NCBI RefSeq assembly: GCF_003713065.1
Contig: NZ_CP033433.1
Span: forward strand, 1,089,001 to 1,153,000
DNA: 64,000 bases
Reading direction: 5' to 3'
From: Cohnella candidum
Lineage (GTDB): Bacteria > Bacillota > Bacilli > Paenibacillales > Paenibacillaceae
In this document: piece after piece, positions 46,587 through 55,528 of the stretch
How positions within the stretch are numbered: position 1 is the stretch's first letter
Layout of the letters: every line of letters starts with the position of its first letter
Program-made: the position numbers and the translations under genes
The notes under the pieces: generated by a model
What the model was told of the DNA's origin: nothing
The model's input: the letters and a program-made list of their open reading frames with translations, nothing else
Database searches by the model: none

Positions 46587-47867
46587 GTGAACAAGTATCA
46601 ATTGAAAAACGGTTTGCGCGTCATGATCGAACCGATTCCGACTTGCCGGTCGGTCTCGTTCGGCATCTGGGTCAAAACCGGCTCCCGCAACGAATCCCCG
46701 GATGACAACGGCATTTCCCATTTTGTCGAACATATGCTGTTCAAGGGAACGGAACGTCATTCGGCCAAGGATATCGCCGACCGCTTCGACGGGATCGGCG
46801 GCAACGTAAACGCCTTTACTTCCAAGGAATATACGTGCTATTACGCCAAAGTGCTGGATCAGCACCTTCCGATCGCGGTGGACGTGCTGGCGGACATGTT
46901 TTTCAACTCGCAGCTCGCCGACACCGAGCTGGTGAAGGAGAAAAACGTCATCCTCGAGGAAATTTCGATGTACGAGGATACGCCCGACGACACCGTGCAC
47001 GACCTTTCTTCGCGCGCCGCGTTCGGGGATCATCCGCTTGCCGCCTCCATCCTGGGAACGGCCGAGCGTTTGGGACCGATGGGTCCGCAGGACCTTCGCC
47101 GGTACATGAACCAGCGCTACCGGACGGACAACACGGTCATCAGCATCGCCGGCAACGTCGGCGAGGAAGTGCTGGAACTCATCGAACGGCACTTCGGGCA
47201 ATTCGACGTGACGGGCTCGGAAGGGGAATGGGAGGCGCCGGTATTCCGCTCGGGCAGCCTGTTCCATCGCAAGAAAACGGAGCAGAACCATCTGTGCCTG
47301 ACGTTTCCGGGCTGTTCGATTTCGGATCCCAAGTTGTACGCCATGATCCTGCTGAACAATACGATCGGCGGAGGCATGAGCTCGCGGCTGTTCCAGGAAA
47401 TCCGGGAGAAACGCGGCATGGCGTATTCCGTCTATTCCTACCATACGTCCTATGCGGACAGCGGGCTGTTTACGGTTTACGCCGGAACGGCGCCCAAGCA
47501 GACGAAGGACGTTTACGATTTGACGATGGAAGTGCTCCAAGAGGTGCACGCCAACGGATTAAGCGAAGCTGAGCTCTCCAGGGGCAAAGAGCAGCTGAAG
47601 GGGAACCTGATCCTTAGCCTGGAAAGCACGAGCAGCCGGATGAACCGGCTGGGCAAAAACGAGCTCATGCTCGGCCGCCATTACACGCTCGACGAGATGC
47701 TCGAACGCATCGACCGCGTGTCGATGGACGACATCCGCGGCATGATGAACAAGCTCATGGATGCGCCTTGCGCGATCGCGCTGGTCGGCGGGCAGGAGAA
47801 AGTGTTGTCGGGAATCGGGAGGGAGTTCGTTGTATCCAGTTCAGTTGAAGCGGCTTCCGGGGAATGA
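46587..47867 (+). CDS. mlpA: M16 family zinc protease MlpA (YmxG)
   Basis: 426-residue pitrilysin-type peptidase. The inverted zinc motif HxxEH is H45-F-V-E48-H49, followed by the typical N-terminal half and a second, non-catalytic half ending near [11 protein letters not shown]. The B. subtilis homologue sits at the same place. GTG start after GCGAGGGGG. The 3' end overlaps dut by 38 nt. Confidence 0.94.
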   Translation: MNKYQLKNGLRVMIEPIPTCRSVSFGIWVKTGSRNESPDDNGISHFVEHMLFKGTERHSAKDIADRFDGIGGNVNAFTSKEYTCYYAKVLDQHLPIAVDVLADMFFNSQLADTELVKEKNVILEEISMYEDTPDDTVHDLSSRAAFGDHPLAASILGTAERLGPMGPQDLRRYMNQRYRTDNTVISIAGNVGEEVLELIERHFGQFDVTGSEGEWEAPVFRSGSLFHRKKTEQNHLCLTFPGCSISDPKLYAMILLNNTIGGGMSSRLFQEIREKRGMAYSVYSYHTSYADSGLFTVYAGTAPKQTKDVYDLTMEVLQEVHANGLSEAELSRGKEQLKGNLILSLESTSSRMNRLGKNELMLGRHYTLDEMLERIDRVSMDDIRGMMNKLMDAPCAIALVGGQEKVLSGIGREFVVSSSVEAASGE

Positions 47868-48273
47868 GGACATCCCGCTGCCGAAGCAAATGTCCGAATG
47901 GGCAGCCGGATTCGACGTCCATGCGGCGGTAGCCGAGCCGCTGGTGCTGGCGCCCGGGCAAAGGGCGCTCGTCCCGACGGGCTTCGCGATGGCGATGCCG
48001 CGGGAGCTCGAAGCCCAGGTCCGGCCGCGCAGCGGTCTGGCGTTCAAACACGGCATCACGTGTTTGAACACGCCGGGCACGATCGACGCCGATTACCGCG
48101 GCGAGGTGAAGGTGCTGTTGATCAATCTGGGGCAGGAGCCGTTCGCGATCGGGCGGGGAGAGCGGATCGCCCAAATCGTGTTCCAGCGGGTGCCGCAGGT
48201 GTCGCTGGAAGAGGTCGACGAGCTGCCGGACACCGTTCGCGGCGCAGGCGGCTTCGGGCATACGGGGAAATAA
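47830..48273 (+). CDS. dut: dUTP diphosphatase
   Basis: 147-residue trimeric dUTPase giving dUMP and PPi. The five motifs are present: [45 protein letters not shown] and [13 protein letters not shown] 47830 is preferred because GGAGGGAG lies 5 nt upstream and the protein then starts like the family (YPVQLKRL). It begins inside mlpA. B. subtilis has no dut here. A terminator follows. Confidence 0.94.
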   Translation: MYPVQLKRLPGNEDIPLPKQMSEWAAGFDVHAAVAEPLVLAPGQRALVPTGFAMAMPRELEAQVRPRSGLAFKHGITCLNTPGTIDADYRGEVKVLLINLGQEPFAIGRGERIAQIVFQRVPQVSLEEVDELPDTVRGAGGFGHTGK

Positions 48274-48284
48274 GGCATAGCAGC

Positions 48285-48320
48285 AAGCCGTTCGGACCAA
48301 GAGTCCGGGCGGCTTTTTTT
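48285..48320 (+). terminator. Terminator after dut
   Basis: AAGCCGTTCGGAC pairs with GTCCGGGCGGCTT (two G-U pairs) and runs into seven T. Confidence 0.88.
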
Positions 48321-48330
48321 GCGCGGAATG

Positions 48331-48518
48331 CTGTAAGTCCGAAATGCACAATTATTCGACCCTTGGAACGGGAAGGAGGTGCCTTAGTTCGAAAAAACAC
48401 AATTGGAAGGCCGCTTTTTCGAATCTCACTTTAAAATCCTCCTCCAGTTGTGCAAATCCTACTTACAGCGGCGTTTCCCGCGACTTCTCTCCTGTAATTG
48501 TGCAAAACCCACTTACCG
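48331..48518. repeat. 188-bp imperfect palindrome of four 24-nt units
   Basis: Units at 48331-48354 and 48382-48405 (reverse), and 48445-48468 and 48495-48518 (forward). Forward units read (A/G)TTGTGCAAA followed by about 5 variable bases and ACTTAC; the second reverse unit is the most diverged. Unit starts are 51 nt apart on the left and 50 nt on the right, and both pairs centre on about 48425, so the whole folds as one long hairpin. It resembles a MITE or other interspersed repeat; no transposase is present. Confidence 0.7.
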
Positions 48519-48631
48519 CATGCGATTGCCTGCATGACTATCCATCATTTACGACCAAAAGAACTTCACTCCCACCACACCAAGCATCCCTCTTCAGCAA
48601 CAGTTCCTCCCGTCCCGGCGCTGGGAATGGC

Positions 48632-48658
48632 ACCCGAATCTGGGCCCTTGCATACGAT
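48632..48658 (+). promoter_or_regulatory. Candidate sigma-K promoter of dpaAB
   Basis: AC at 48632-48633, 17-nt spacer, CATACGAT at 48651-48658. This fits the mother-cell sigma-K pattern (AC, then CATAnnnTA), and the B. subtilis spoVF operon is sigma-K controlled. The assignment is inference from pattern plus family knowledge. Confidence 0.55.
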
Positions 48659-48664
48659 GTGCTA

Positions 48665-48680
48665 TATGCTTGCAAGCATA
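48665..48680. promoter_or_regulatory. 16-bp perfect palindrome at the dpaA transcription start
   Basis: TATGCTTGCAAGCATA reads the same on both strands and begins 7 nt after the CATACGAT element, so it overlaps the expected transcript start and lies just before the dpaA Shine-Dalgarno. It suits binding of a dimeric regulator; which one is not known. Confidence 0.55.
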
Positions 48681-48702
48681 CGGAAGGAGGGATCGACCCT
48701 TC

Positions 48703-49602
48703 ATGCTAACGGGAGTGCAAGTCGTGCTGGCCGGCGGCGACGCCAGGCAGCTCGAGGTGATCCGGCGGCTGACCGAATTGGACGCATCGGTCACCATCGC
48801 GGGATTCGACCGGCTCGACATGCCGTTTCCCGGCGTCGTCAAGGCGGAATGGTCGCCGGACATTTTGGCCGAGGCCGACGCCCTGCTGCTTCCCGCGGTC
48901 GGAACGGAAGACGACGGCACGGTATCCGCCGTGTTCACCGACCGGGAGATGAAGCTGACCGACGCCCATCTGTCGGCGCTTCCCAAATCCTCTAAAATCT
49001 ATTGCGGCATGGCGAAGCCTTTTCTCAGGAAGCTCTGCGAAAAACACCATACGGATTTGGTAGAACTGTTCGAGAGGGACGACGTCGCTATTTACAACTC
49101 CATCCCGACGGCGGAAGGCGCCGTCATGATGGCGATCCAGAACACGGACATTACCATCCACGGTTCCCAATGCATGGTTCTCGGCCTCGGACGCACGGGT
49201 CTGACGCTCGCGAGAACGCTGCAAGGTTTGGGGGCTAAAATCAAGGCCGGAGTCCGTCGGGAAGACTCGTTCGCGAGGGCTTTCGAGATGGGCTTCGAAC
49301 CCTTCTACATGCCTGATCTGGCGCGGCAATCGGGGAATATCGACTTGCTTTTTAATACGATTCCGACTATGATAGTCACAGCACAAGTGATCGCCCAACT
49401 CCCTTTGCGCGCCTGCATTATTGACCTGGCTTCGAAGCCTGGGGGCACCGATTTTCGCTTCGCCGAGAAGCGGGGAATCAAGGCGCTTCTCGCGCCCGGT
49501 TTGCCCGGCATCGTAGCACCCAAAACGGCAGGTCGCATCATCGCCAACAGTCTGACCCAGATCATTCTGGAAGACAAAGGGCAACGGGGGAGTGCGCCAT
49601 GA
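48703..49602 (+). CDS. dpaA: Dipicolinate synthase subunit A
   Basis: 299 residues, NAD(P)-binding subunit that with DpaB oxidises dihydrodipicolinate to dipicolinic acid in the mother cell. A Rossmann motif, LGLGRTGLTLARTLQGLG, lies near residue 160. ATG 48703 follows AAGGAGG at about 12 nt, a rather long gap; an in-frame TTG at 48670 falls in the palindrome and has no signal. It overlaps dpaB (ATGA). Confidence 0.95.
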   Translation: MLTGVQVVLAGGDARQLEVIRRLTELDASVTIAGFDRLDMPFPGVVKAEWSPDILAEADALLLPAVGTEDDGTVSAVFTDREMKLTDAHLSALPKSSKIYCGMAKPFLRKLCEKHHTDLVELFERDDVAIYNSIPTAEGAVMMAIQNTDITIHGSQCMVLGLGRTGLTLARTLQGLGAKIKAGVRREDSFARAFEMGFEPFYMPDLARQSGNIDLLFNTIPTMIVTAQVIAQLPLRACIIDLASKPGGTDFRFAEKRGIKALLAPGLPGIVAPKTAGRIIANSLTQIILEDKGQRGSAP

Positions 49603-50195
49603 ATTGGCAGGGAATCACCGTCGGCTACGCGCTGTCCGGCTCGCATTGCACGCTGCCGGAAGTCATGCCGCATATTCAGCGTTTCGTGGACGCCGGCGCG
49701 GAGGTCATCCCGATCGTATCGACTTCGATCATGACGACGGATACCCGTTTCGGCACGTCGGAGCATTGGCAAACCGAGCTCCGCAACATTACCGGCAACG
49801 AACTCATTTCATCCATCGTGGATGCCGAACCCCTCGGTCCGTCCAAACGGATCGACGTCCTCGCCATCGCTCCCTGCACGGGGAACACGACCAGCAAGCT
49901 GGCTAACGCGATGACCGACAGCCCCGTCCTGATGGCGGCTAAGGCGCAGATGCGTAACGGCAGGCCGCTCGTGCTCGCAATCTCCACTAACGACGGTCTC
50001 GGTCTGAACGCGGCGAACATCGCCAAGCTTCTGGTGACCAAGAACGTGTACTTCGTCCCCTTTGGCCAAGACAATCCGCAGGGAAAGCCCAACTCTCTGG
50101 TCGCCCGCATGGATCTCGTCATGGAGACTTGCGAAGCCGCACTGCAAGGGAAACAGTTACAGCCCATGCTCATTGAGCGTTTCCAAAACGCTTAA
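49599..50195 (+). CDS. dpaB: Dipicolinate synthase subunit B
   Basis: 198-residue flavoprotein-fold (UbiX/Dfp-like) subunit of dipicolinate synthase. Typical stretches: GYALSGSHCTLPEVMPHIQR, IAPCTGNTTSKLANAMTDSP and FVPFGQDNPQGKP. It starts inside the dpaA stop codon. The order dpaA-dpaB-asd-dapG-dapA matches B. subtilis and puts dipicolinate synthesis with the enzymes making its precursor. Confidence 0.96.
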   Translation: MNWQGITVGYALSGSHCTLPEVMPHIQRFVDAGAEVIPIVSTSIMTTDTRFGTSEHWQTELRNITGNELISSIVDAEPLGPSKRIDVLAIAPCTGNTTSKLANAMTDSPVLMAAKAQMRNGRPLVLAISTNDGLGLNAANIAKLLVTKNVYFVPFGQDNPQGKPNSLVARMDLVMETCEAALQGKQLQPMLIERFQNA

Positions 50196-50234
50196 TATAT
50201 TTTTTGCCGTACGCATAGGAGAGAGGGAGACCAA

Positions 50235-51275
50235 ATGTCCGATCAAACGTTGTTTAACGTCGCCGTAGTGGGAGCTACGGGCGCCGTCGGGGAACAGATT
50301 CTTAGACTTCTCGCAGAACGCGATTTTCCGATCCAATCTTTGAAGCTTTTGTCGTCCGCCCGTTCCGCCGGCACCAAGATCCCCTTCAAGGGGCAGGAGC
50401 TGACGGTAGAGGAAGCGACTCCGGAAAGCTTCGAAGGCGTGGAAATCGCGCTGTTCAGCGCCGGCGGAGACGTTAGCCGCGCTTTGATTCCGCACGCCGT
50501 TCGGCACGGCGCGGTATGCATCGACAATACGAACGCTTACCGCATGGATCCGGAGACGCCTCTCGTCGTACCGGAAGTGAACATCGACAAGATCAGCGGA
50601 CATAAAGGCATCATCGCCAACCCGAACTGCTCCACGATCCAAATGGTCGCGGCTCTTAAGCCGCTTTACGACCGTTTCGGCATTTCCCGCATCATCGTGT
50701 CCACGTATCAAGCCGTTTCCGGCGCCGGCGCCAAAGCGATCAACGAGATGCTCCGCCAAAGCCGCGAGGTGCTGAACGGCAACGAAGCCAACCCGGACAT
50801 TCTGCCGGTCGGTTCGCTGCCGGTCAAACACCAGATCGCGTTTAACGTCATCCCGCAGATCGACAAGTTCCAGGACAACGGCTTTACGCTGGAAGAAATG
50901 AAGATGATCAAGGAAACGAAAAAAATCATGGGAGACGATTCGATCGAAGTGACGGCGACGTGCGTGCGCGTACCGGTCGTCTACGGGCATTCCGAATCCG
51001 TCTACGTGGAACTGAAGGAAGAATTCGATATCGGCGAAGTGAAAGCCCTGCTGGCGGACGCTCCGGGCGTCACCCTCGTGGACGATCCGGAAAACCAGCG
51101 CTATCCACTCGCCACCGACGCAGCCGGAAGGAACGACGTATTCGTCGGCCGCGTTCGCCGGGATCTCTCGAACCCGCGCGCGCTCAACCTGTGGATCGTA
51201 TCCGACAACCTGCTTAAAGGCGCGGCCTGGAACGCGGTGCAAATCGCCGAATATATCGCCATTCCGCAAGCGTAA
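50235..51275 (+). CDS. asd: Aspartate-semialdehyde dehydrogenase
   Basis: 346 residues; reduces aspartyl phosphate to the semialdehyde with NADPH, the shared step to lysine, DAP, dipicolinate, threonine and methionine. NADP motif VVGATGAVGEQILRLL near the N-terminus; active-site Cys in NPNCSTIQMVAALKPL (about residue 132); His in ATCVRVPVVYGHSE. AGGAGAGAGGG precedes the ATG. Confidence 0.97.
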   Translation: MSDQTLFNVAVVGATGAVGEQILRLLAERDFPIQSLKLLSSARSAGTKIPFKGQELTVEEATPESFEGVEIALFSAGGDVSRALIPHAVRHGAVCIDNTNAYRMDPETPLVVPEVNIDKISGHKGIIANPNCSTIQMVAALKPLYDRFGISRIIVSTYQAVSGAGAKAINEMLRQSREVLNGNEANPDILPVGSLPVKHQIAFNVIPQIDKFQDNGFTLEEMKMIKETKKIMGDDSIEVTATCVRVPVVYGHSESVYVELKEEFDIGEVKALLADAPGVTLVDDPENQRYPLATDAAGRNDVFVGRVRRDLSNPRALNLWIVSDNLLKGAAWNAVQIAEYIAIPQA

Positions 51276-51293
51276 GAGCGGAGGAATTTCCAT

Positions 51294-52511
51294 ATGATCG
51301 TGACCGTCCAAAAATTCGGGGGAACGTCGGTGTCCGACGAGATCGGCCGGCGCCACGTCCTCCGTCATATTGTTCGGGAAAGAAACAACGATCGGGGGCT
51401 CGTCGTCGTCGTCTCCGCCATGGGACGGCGCGGCGAGCCTTATGCGACGGATACGCTTCTTGACCTTATCCGGCGCAACGGCAACGGACTGCAGGACCGC
51501 GAGAGGGATTTGCTTCTCTCTTGCGGCGAGATCATATCGGCTTCCGCGTTGACCAGCTTGCTGAACGCGGAAGGCATTCCCGCCACGATGTTGACCGGCG
51601 GGCAAGCCGGCATCATCACCGACGGCCGGTTCGGCTCGGCGCACATTCTGGATGTCAAACCGGCGGCGATCCGGTCTCACCTGGAGACCGGGAAAGTCGT
51701 CGTCGTGGCCGGCTTCCAGGGCCGGACGGAAGAAGGGGAAATCACGACCCTCGGGCGTGGAGGCAGCGATACGACGGCCACCGCTTTGGGGGCCGCGCTG
51801 CATGCGGAAGTCGTCGACATTTTCACCGACGTCGATGGAATCCTCACGGCCGACCCTCGCGTCGTGAAAGATGCGCGGCCGCTTCCGGTCGTCAGCTACG
51901 AAGAGATCAGCAACATGGCCCATAACGGAGCCAAGGTCATTCACCCGCGGGCGGTCGAAATCGCGATGAAGGCCGGCGTACCCATTCGCGTTCGGTCTAC
52001 CTTCTCCGACGGTGAAGGTACGCTTGTGACGTATTCGGAAGCCGCGCGCAGCCGTCCGGGATGGACGGACCGCACCGTGACGGGGCTGGCGCACTTTCAA
52101 GGCGTAACCCAATTGAGCGTTACGTCCGACAATGCGCCTTACGACCTGCAGCTGCGGGTTTTCCGGGCGATGGCGGCGAACGGCATCAGCGTCGATTTGA
52201 TCAACGTGATGCCGAGCGCCGTTCACTACACCGTGAAGGAAGCCGATACGGACGCGGCGATCCGGCTGCTCCGCGAGCTCGGCTTCGAACCCCGCGTTAT
52301 TCCGGGCTGCGCCAAGCTCTCGGTCATCGGCGGAGGCATGAACGGTCAGCCCGGCGTCATGGCCAAAATCGTGGAAGCTTTAACGAACCGGCAGATTTCG
52401 ATCCTGCAATCGGCGGATTCCAACACCACCATCTGGGTGCTGGTCTCCGAGACGGAGATGGCCGCGGCGCTCGAAGCGCTGCATGCCGCGTTCGAATTGC
52501 ACATCGCATAG
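51294..52511 (+). CDS. dapG: Aspartokinase I
   Basis: 405 residues: kinase domain with VQKFGGTSVSDEIGR at the N-terminus and GRGGSDTTATALGAALHA (about residue 154), then two ACT domains (about 265-405). It phosphorylates aspartate. By synteny and size it is the DapG type, which in B. subtilis responds to meso-DAP. It lies 18 nt after asd and 26 nt before dapA, in one operon. Confidence 0.95.
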   Translation: MIVTVQKFGGTSVSDEIGRRHVLRHIVRERNNDRGLVVVVSAMGRRGEPYATDTLLDLIRRNGNGLQDRERDLLLSCGEIISASALTSLLNAEGIPATMLTGGQAGIITDGRFGSAHILDVKPAAIRSHLETGKVVVVAGFQGRTEEGEITTLGRGGSDTTATALGAALHAEVVDIFTDVDGILTADPRVVKDARPLPVVSYEEISNMAHNGAKVIHPRAVEIAMKAGVPIRVRSTFSDGEGTLVTYSEAARSRPGWTDRTVTGLAHFQGVTQLSVTSDNAPYDLQLRVFRAMAANGISVDLINVMPSAVHYTVKEADTDAAIRLLRELGFEPRVIPGCAKLSVIGGGMNGQPGVMAKIVEALTNRQISILQSADSNTTIWVLVSETEMAAALEALHAAFELHIA

Positions 52512-52537
52512 GGTTTCACTGAGGAGGATATAGACAG

Positions 52538-53413
52538 ATGAACTTCGGACAATTGATCACGGCAATGGTGACTCCTTTCAACGACAAGCTGGAAATCGAT
52601 TGGGACATGACCGGCAAGGTGATCGATTACCTGATCGACGAGCAGAAAACCGACGCCATCGTCGTTTCCGGGACGACCGGCGAATCTCCGACGCTCACCG
52701 ACGAAGAGAAGATCAGCCTGTATCGCTTCGCCGTCCAACACGTCGCAGGCCGCTGCAAAGTGATTGCGGGCACGGGAAGCAACGAAACGGCGCACTCGGT
52801 CCATTTGACGAAGAAAGCCGAAGAAGTCGGCGTCGACGGAGCGCTGCTCGTTACTCCTTACTACAATAAACCTTCTCAAGAGGGCGTTTATCGCCACTTC
52901 AAGGCGATCGCGGAAGCGACGAGGCTGCCGATCATGATCTACAACGTGCCGTCCCGGACGGTGACGAGCATTTCGGTCGAAACGACGCTGAGGCTCGCCC
53001 AGATCCCGAACATCGTCGCCACCAAGGAATGTGCTTCCCTGGAGCAGATGACGGAAATCATCAAAGGCGCGCCCGAGGGTTTCGTCCTGTATTCCGGTGA
53101 TGACGGCCTCACGCTGCCGACGCTGGCCGTAGGCGGTTACGGCATCGTCAGCGTCGCCAGCCATATCGTCGGTCCGCGCATGAAAGACCTGATCGAGACG
53201 TTCAAGGCGGGCCGCGTCCATGAAGCGATCGCGATCAACCAAGAACTGTTCCCCGTGTTCAAGGGTTTGTTCAGCTGCCCTCATCCCGTGCCGAATCCGG
53301 TGGCGGTCAAATACGCGCTTACGCTTCGCGGACTGCCTGTCGGCGGCGTTCGTTTGCCGCTTGTCGACGTCACCGAAGACGAAGCCGCATTCCTCCGCGA
53401 ACTACTCGGCTAA
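52538..53413 (+). CDS. dapA: 4-hydroxy-tetrahydrodipicolinate synthase
   Basis: 291-residue TIM-barrel aldolase condensing pyruvate with aspartate semialdehyde. The Schiff-base Lys is K163 (VATKECAS); the family motifs VVSGTTGESPTLTDEEK and IMIYNVPSRT, which holds the catalytic Tyr, are present. Its product feeds both DAP for peptidoglycan and dipicolinate through DpaAB. Last gene of the operon; terminator 32 nt after the stop. Confidence 0.97.
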   Translation: MNFGQLITAMVTPFNDKLEIDWDMTGKVIDYLIDEQKTDAIVVSGTTGESPTLTDEEKISLYRFAVQHVAGRCKVIAGTGSNETAHSVHLTKKAEEVGVDGALLVTPYYNKPSQEGVYRHFKAIAEATRLPIMIYNVPSRTVTSISVETTLRLAQIPNIVATKECASLEQMTEIIKGAPEGFVLYSGDDGLTLPTLAVGGYGIVSVASHIVGPRMKDLIETFKAGRVHEAIAINQELFPVFKGLFSCPHPVPNPVAVKYALTLRGLPVGGVRLPLVDVTEDEAAFLRELLG

Positions 53414-53444
53414 ACGGCCTTCATACGCATTCACGATGATACGG

Positions 53445-53476
53445 ACCGGCGCCAATCGGCGCCGGTTTTTCGTTTT
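53445..53476 (+). terminator. Terminator after dapA
   Basis: ACCGGCGCC-AATC-GGCGCCGGT, 9-bp perfect GC-rich stem, followed by TTTTCGTTTT. Confidence 0.92.
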
Positions 53477-53594
53477 ATTTATCGAAAACGGTGCCCGGTT
53501 TGGACGGAATTGCCCGCGCGTATCCGGTTTCGATTGGCCTTCGGATGGGGACATTATGCTTACGGAGCAACAATCCGCGGTAAGCGGAACCACC

Positions 53595-53624
53595 TTGTAA
53601 TTGGTCTTTCCCTTCATGTATAAT
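53595..53624 (+). promoter_or_regulatory. Sigma-A promoter of rnjB
   Basis: TTGTAA (53595-53600), 18-nt spacer, consensus TATAAT (53619-53624). The leader of about 80 nt contains a small ATTGG/CCAAT inverted repeat near 53636-53651. Confidence 0.82.
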
Positions 53625-53711
53625 GGTTGCGAGTGATTGGGTGCGGCCAATATTTGCAACTTGACAATTTCATATGGTAAGGATCGTCGAAATGATATGG
53701 AGGTACTAGAC

Positions 53712-55391
53712 TTGTCCAAGAAGAACAACGCAGACAAATTGCTGATTTTTGCCCTGGGAGGCGTCGGCGAGATTGGGAAAAACATGTACTGCATCCAGTA
53801 CGCGAACGACATCGTCGTCGTGGATGCGGGCCTGAAATTCCCGGAAGAGGAAATGCTCGGCATCGACGTCGTCATTCCGGATATCACGTACTTGACGGAT
53901 AACCGCGAAAAAGTAAGAGGGATCCTCGTTACCCACGGGCATGAGGACCACATCGGCGGCCTGCCTTACGTCCTGAAACATCTGAACGTCCCGGTGTACG
54001 GAACCAAGCTGACGCTCGGCCTGATCGAGAACAAGCTGAAGGAAGCGGGACTGCTCGGAGACACGAAGCGCATTTTGATCAACGCCGACTCGGAATTGAC
54101 GCTCGGTACGATCAAAGCCAGCTTTTTCCGCACGAACCACAGTATTCCGGACTCCGTCGGAGTCTGTCTGGAAACGCCGGAAGGCATCGTCGTTCATACG
54201 GGCGACTTTAAATTCGACCATACGCCGGTGAACGAGCAGTACGCCGACCTGCAGCGGATGGCGGAAATCGGCAAGCGCGGCGTCCTCGCCCTGCTGTCGG
54301 ACAGCACGAACGCGGAACGCCCCGGCTTCACGCCGTCGGAGAGCAACATCGGCCGTGAATTCGAGGAGATTTTCCGCCGTGCCAAGCAGCGCGTCGTCGT
54401 GGCGACGTTCGCTTCGAACGTGCACCGGATCCAGCAGGTCATCGATGCGGCGATGGAAACCCGGCGCAAGATGACGGTCATCGGCCGCAGCATGGTCAAC
54501 ATCGTGACGATCGCTTCGGAGCTCGGTTACCTGAACATTCCGGAAGGCATGCTCATCGAGCCTGAAGAAGTGAACAAGCTCCCCGCGGACCGCGTCGTCG
54601 TTCTGTCGACGGGCAGCCAAGGCGAGCCGATGTCCGCGCTTACGCGAATGGCTCGCTCTACGCATCGCAAGATCGACATTTTGCCGGGGGATACGGTCGT
54701 CATTTCGGCGACGCCGATCCCGGGCAACGAGAAATACGTCGGCCGCACGGTCGATGAATTGATGCGGCTCGGCGCCAGCGTCATTTACGGACCGGGCTCG
54801 GTATCCGGCGTGCACGTTTCCGGCCACGGCAGCCAGGAAGAGCTGAAGCTGATGCTCAACCTGATCCGTCCGGAATATTTCATCCCGATCCACGGCGAAT
54901 ACCGGATGCTGAGGCATCACGGGTTGCTTGCCGAGGCCGTCGGCATCGAGAAGGATAAAATTTTCCTGATCGACAACGGCGATACCGTCGAATTCCAGAA
55001 CGGCGTCGGCCGCAAAGCCGGCAAAATCCCGGCGGGCAACGTGCTGATCGACGGACTGGGCGTCGGCGACGTGGGGAACATCGTTCTCCGCGACCGGAAG
55101 CTGCTGTCCCAGGACGGCATCCTGGTCGTCGTCGTCACGCTGAGCAAGCAAGACGGCACGATTCTGTCCGGACCGGACATCATCTCGCGCGGTTTCGTGT
55201 ACGTGCGCGAATCCGAAGGGCTGCTCGAGGAAGCGAACCGCATCGTGACCGGCACCCTGCATAAATTGATGAACGAAAACGTGAACGAGTGGGCGTCGCT
55301 GAAGACGAACGTCAAAGACGCGCTCGGACGTTTCCTGTACGAACAAACAAAAAGAAGACCGATGATCCTGCCAATCATTATGGAAGTGTGA
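53712..55391 (+). CDS. rnjB: Ribonuclease J
   Basis: 559-residue metallo-beta-lactamase/beta-CASP nuclease with endo- and 5'-3' exoribonuclease activity. Zinc motif H75-G-H77-E-D79-H80; later motifs HTGDFKFDHTP and the beta-CASP block VSGHGSQEELKLML. TTG 53712 follows GGAGGT by 7 nt, whereas ATG 53697 overlaps that signal. By synteny (after dapA, before tepA) it is the RNase J2/YmfA position, but catalytic residues look intact. Confidence 0.94.
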   Translation: MSKKNNADKLLIFALGGVGEIGKNMYCIQYANDIVVVDAGLKFPEEEMLGIDVVIPDITYLTDNREKVRGILVTHGHEDHIGGLPYVLKHLNVPVYGTKLTLGLIENKLKEAGLLGDTKRILINADSELTLGTIKASFFRTNHSIPDSVGVCLETPEGIVVHTGDFKFDHTPVNEQYADLQRMAEIGKRGVLALLSDSTNAERPGFTPSESNIGREFEEIFRRAKQRVVVATFASNVHRIQQVIDAAMETRRKMTVIGRSMVNIVTIASELGYLNIPEGMLIEPEEVNKLPADRVVVLSTGSQGEPMSALTRMARSTHRKIDILPGDTVVISATPIPGNEKYVGRTVDELMRLGASVIYGPGSVSGVHVSGHGSQEELKLMLNLIRPEYFIPIHGEYRMLRHHGLLAEAVGIEKDKIFLIDNGDTVEFQNGVGRKAGKIPAGNVLIDGLGVGDVGNIVLRDRKLLSQDGILVVVVTLSKQDGTILSGPDIISRGFVYVRESEGLLEEANRIVTGTLHKLMNENVNEWASLKTNVKDALGRFLYEQTKRRPMILPIIMEV

Positions 55392-55426
55392 GGATTACCG
55401 ATCACGAGCACCGCCAACACTCATGA

Positions 55427-55472
55427 AAACCGTTTCCGCTCGGCCGTCAGGGCCGGGGGAAACGGTTTTTTT
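55427..55472 (+). terminator. Terminator after rnjB
   Basis: AAACCGTTTCC pairs with GGAAACGGTTT; an inner CGGCC/GGCCG hairpin sits between, and seven T close the stem. Confidence 0.9.
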
Positions 55473-55485
55473 CTGTTCTTTGGCT

Positions 55486-55492
55486 CATACTA
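55486..55492 (+). promoter_or_regulatory. Sigma-G-like -10 element before tepA
   Basis: CATACTA matches the forespore sigma-G/sigma-F -10 pattern and lies 36 nt before the tepA start. The -35 region falls in the T run of the preceding terminator and matches poorly (GTTTT), so the call is tentative. In B. subtilis tepA is forespore expressed. Confidence 0.5.
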
Positions 55493-55528
55493 AGCCTGCC
55501 ATAAAGGGCCAAAGGAGGGCATCCAGCG

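Larger units (their letters stand above)
48274..48702 (+). other. 429-bp spacer between dut and dpaA
   Basis: Holds the dut terminator (48285-48320), a 188-bp imperfect palindrome (48331-48518), about 110 nt without clear signal, a sigma-K-like promoter (48632-48658) and a 16-bp palindrome (48665-48680). The AT content is visibly higher than in the genes around it. Open frames here (for example 48344-48709) have no Shine-Dalgarno sequence or known domain. Confidence 0.8.

Noticed and set aside
48344-48709. 121-residue forward frame before dpaA
   Set aside because: Runs through the palindromic repeat and the dpaA promoter, has no Shine-Dalgarno and no recognisable protein features.
53661-53666. 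TTGACA as a second rnjB promoter
   Set aside because: No acceptable -10 lies 16-18 nt downstream; TTGTAA/TATAAT just upstream is much better.
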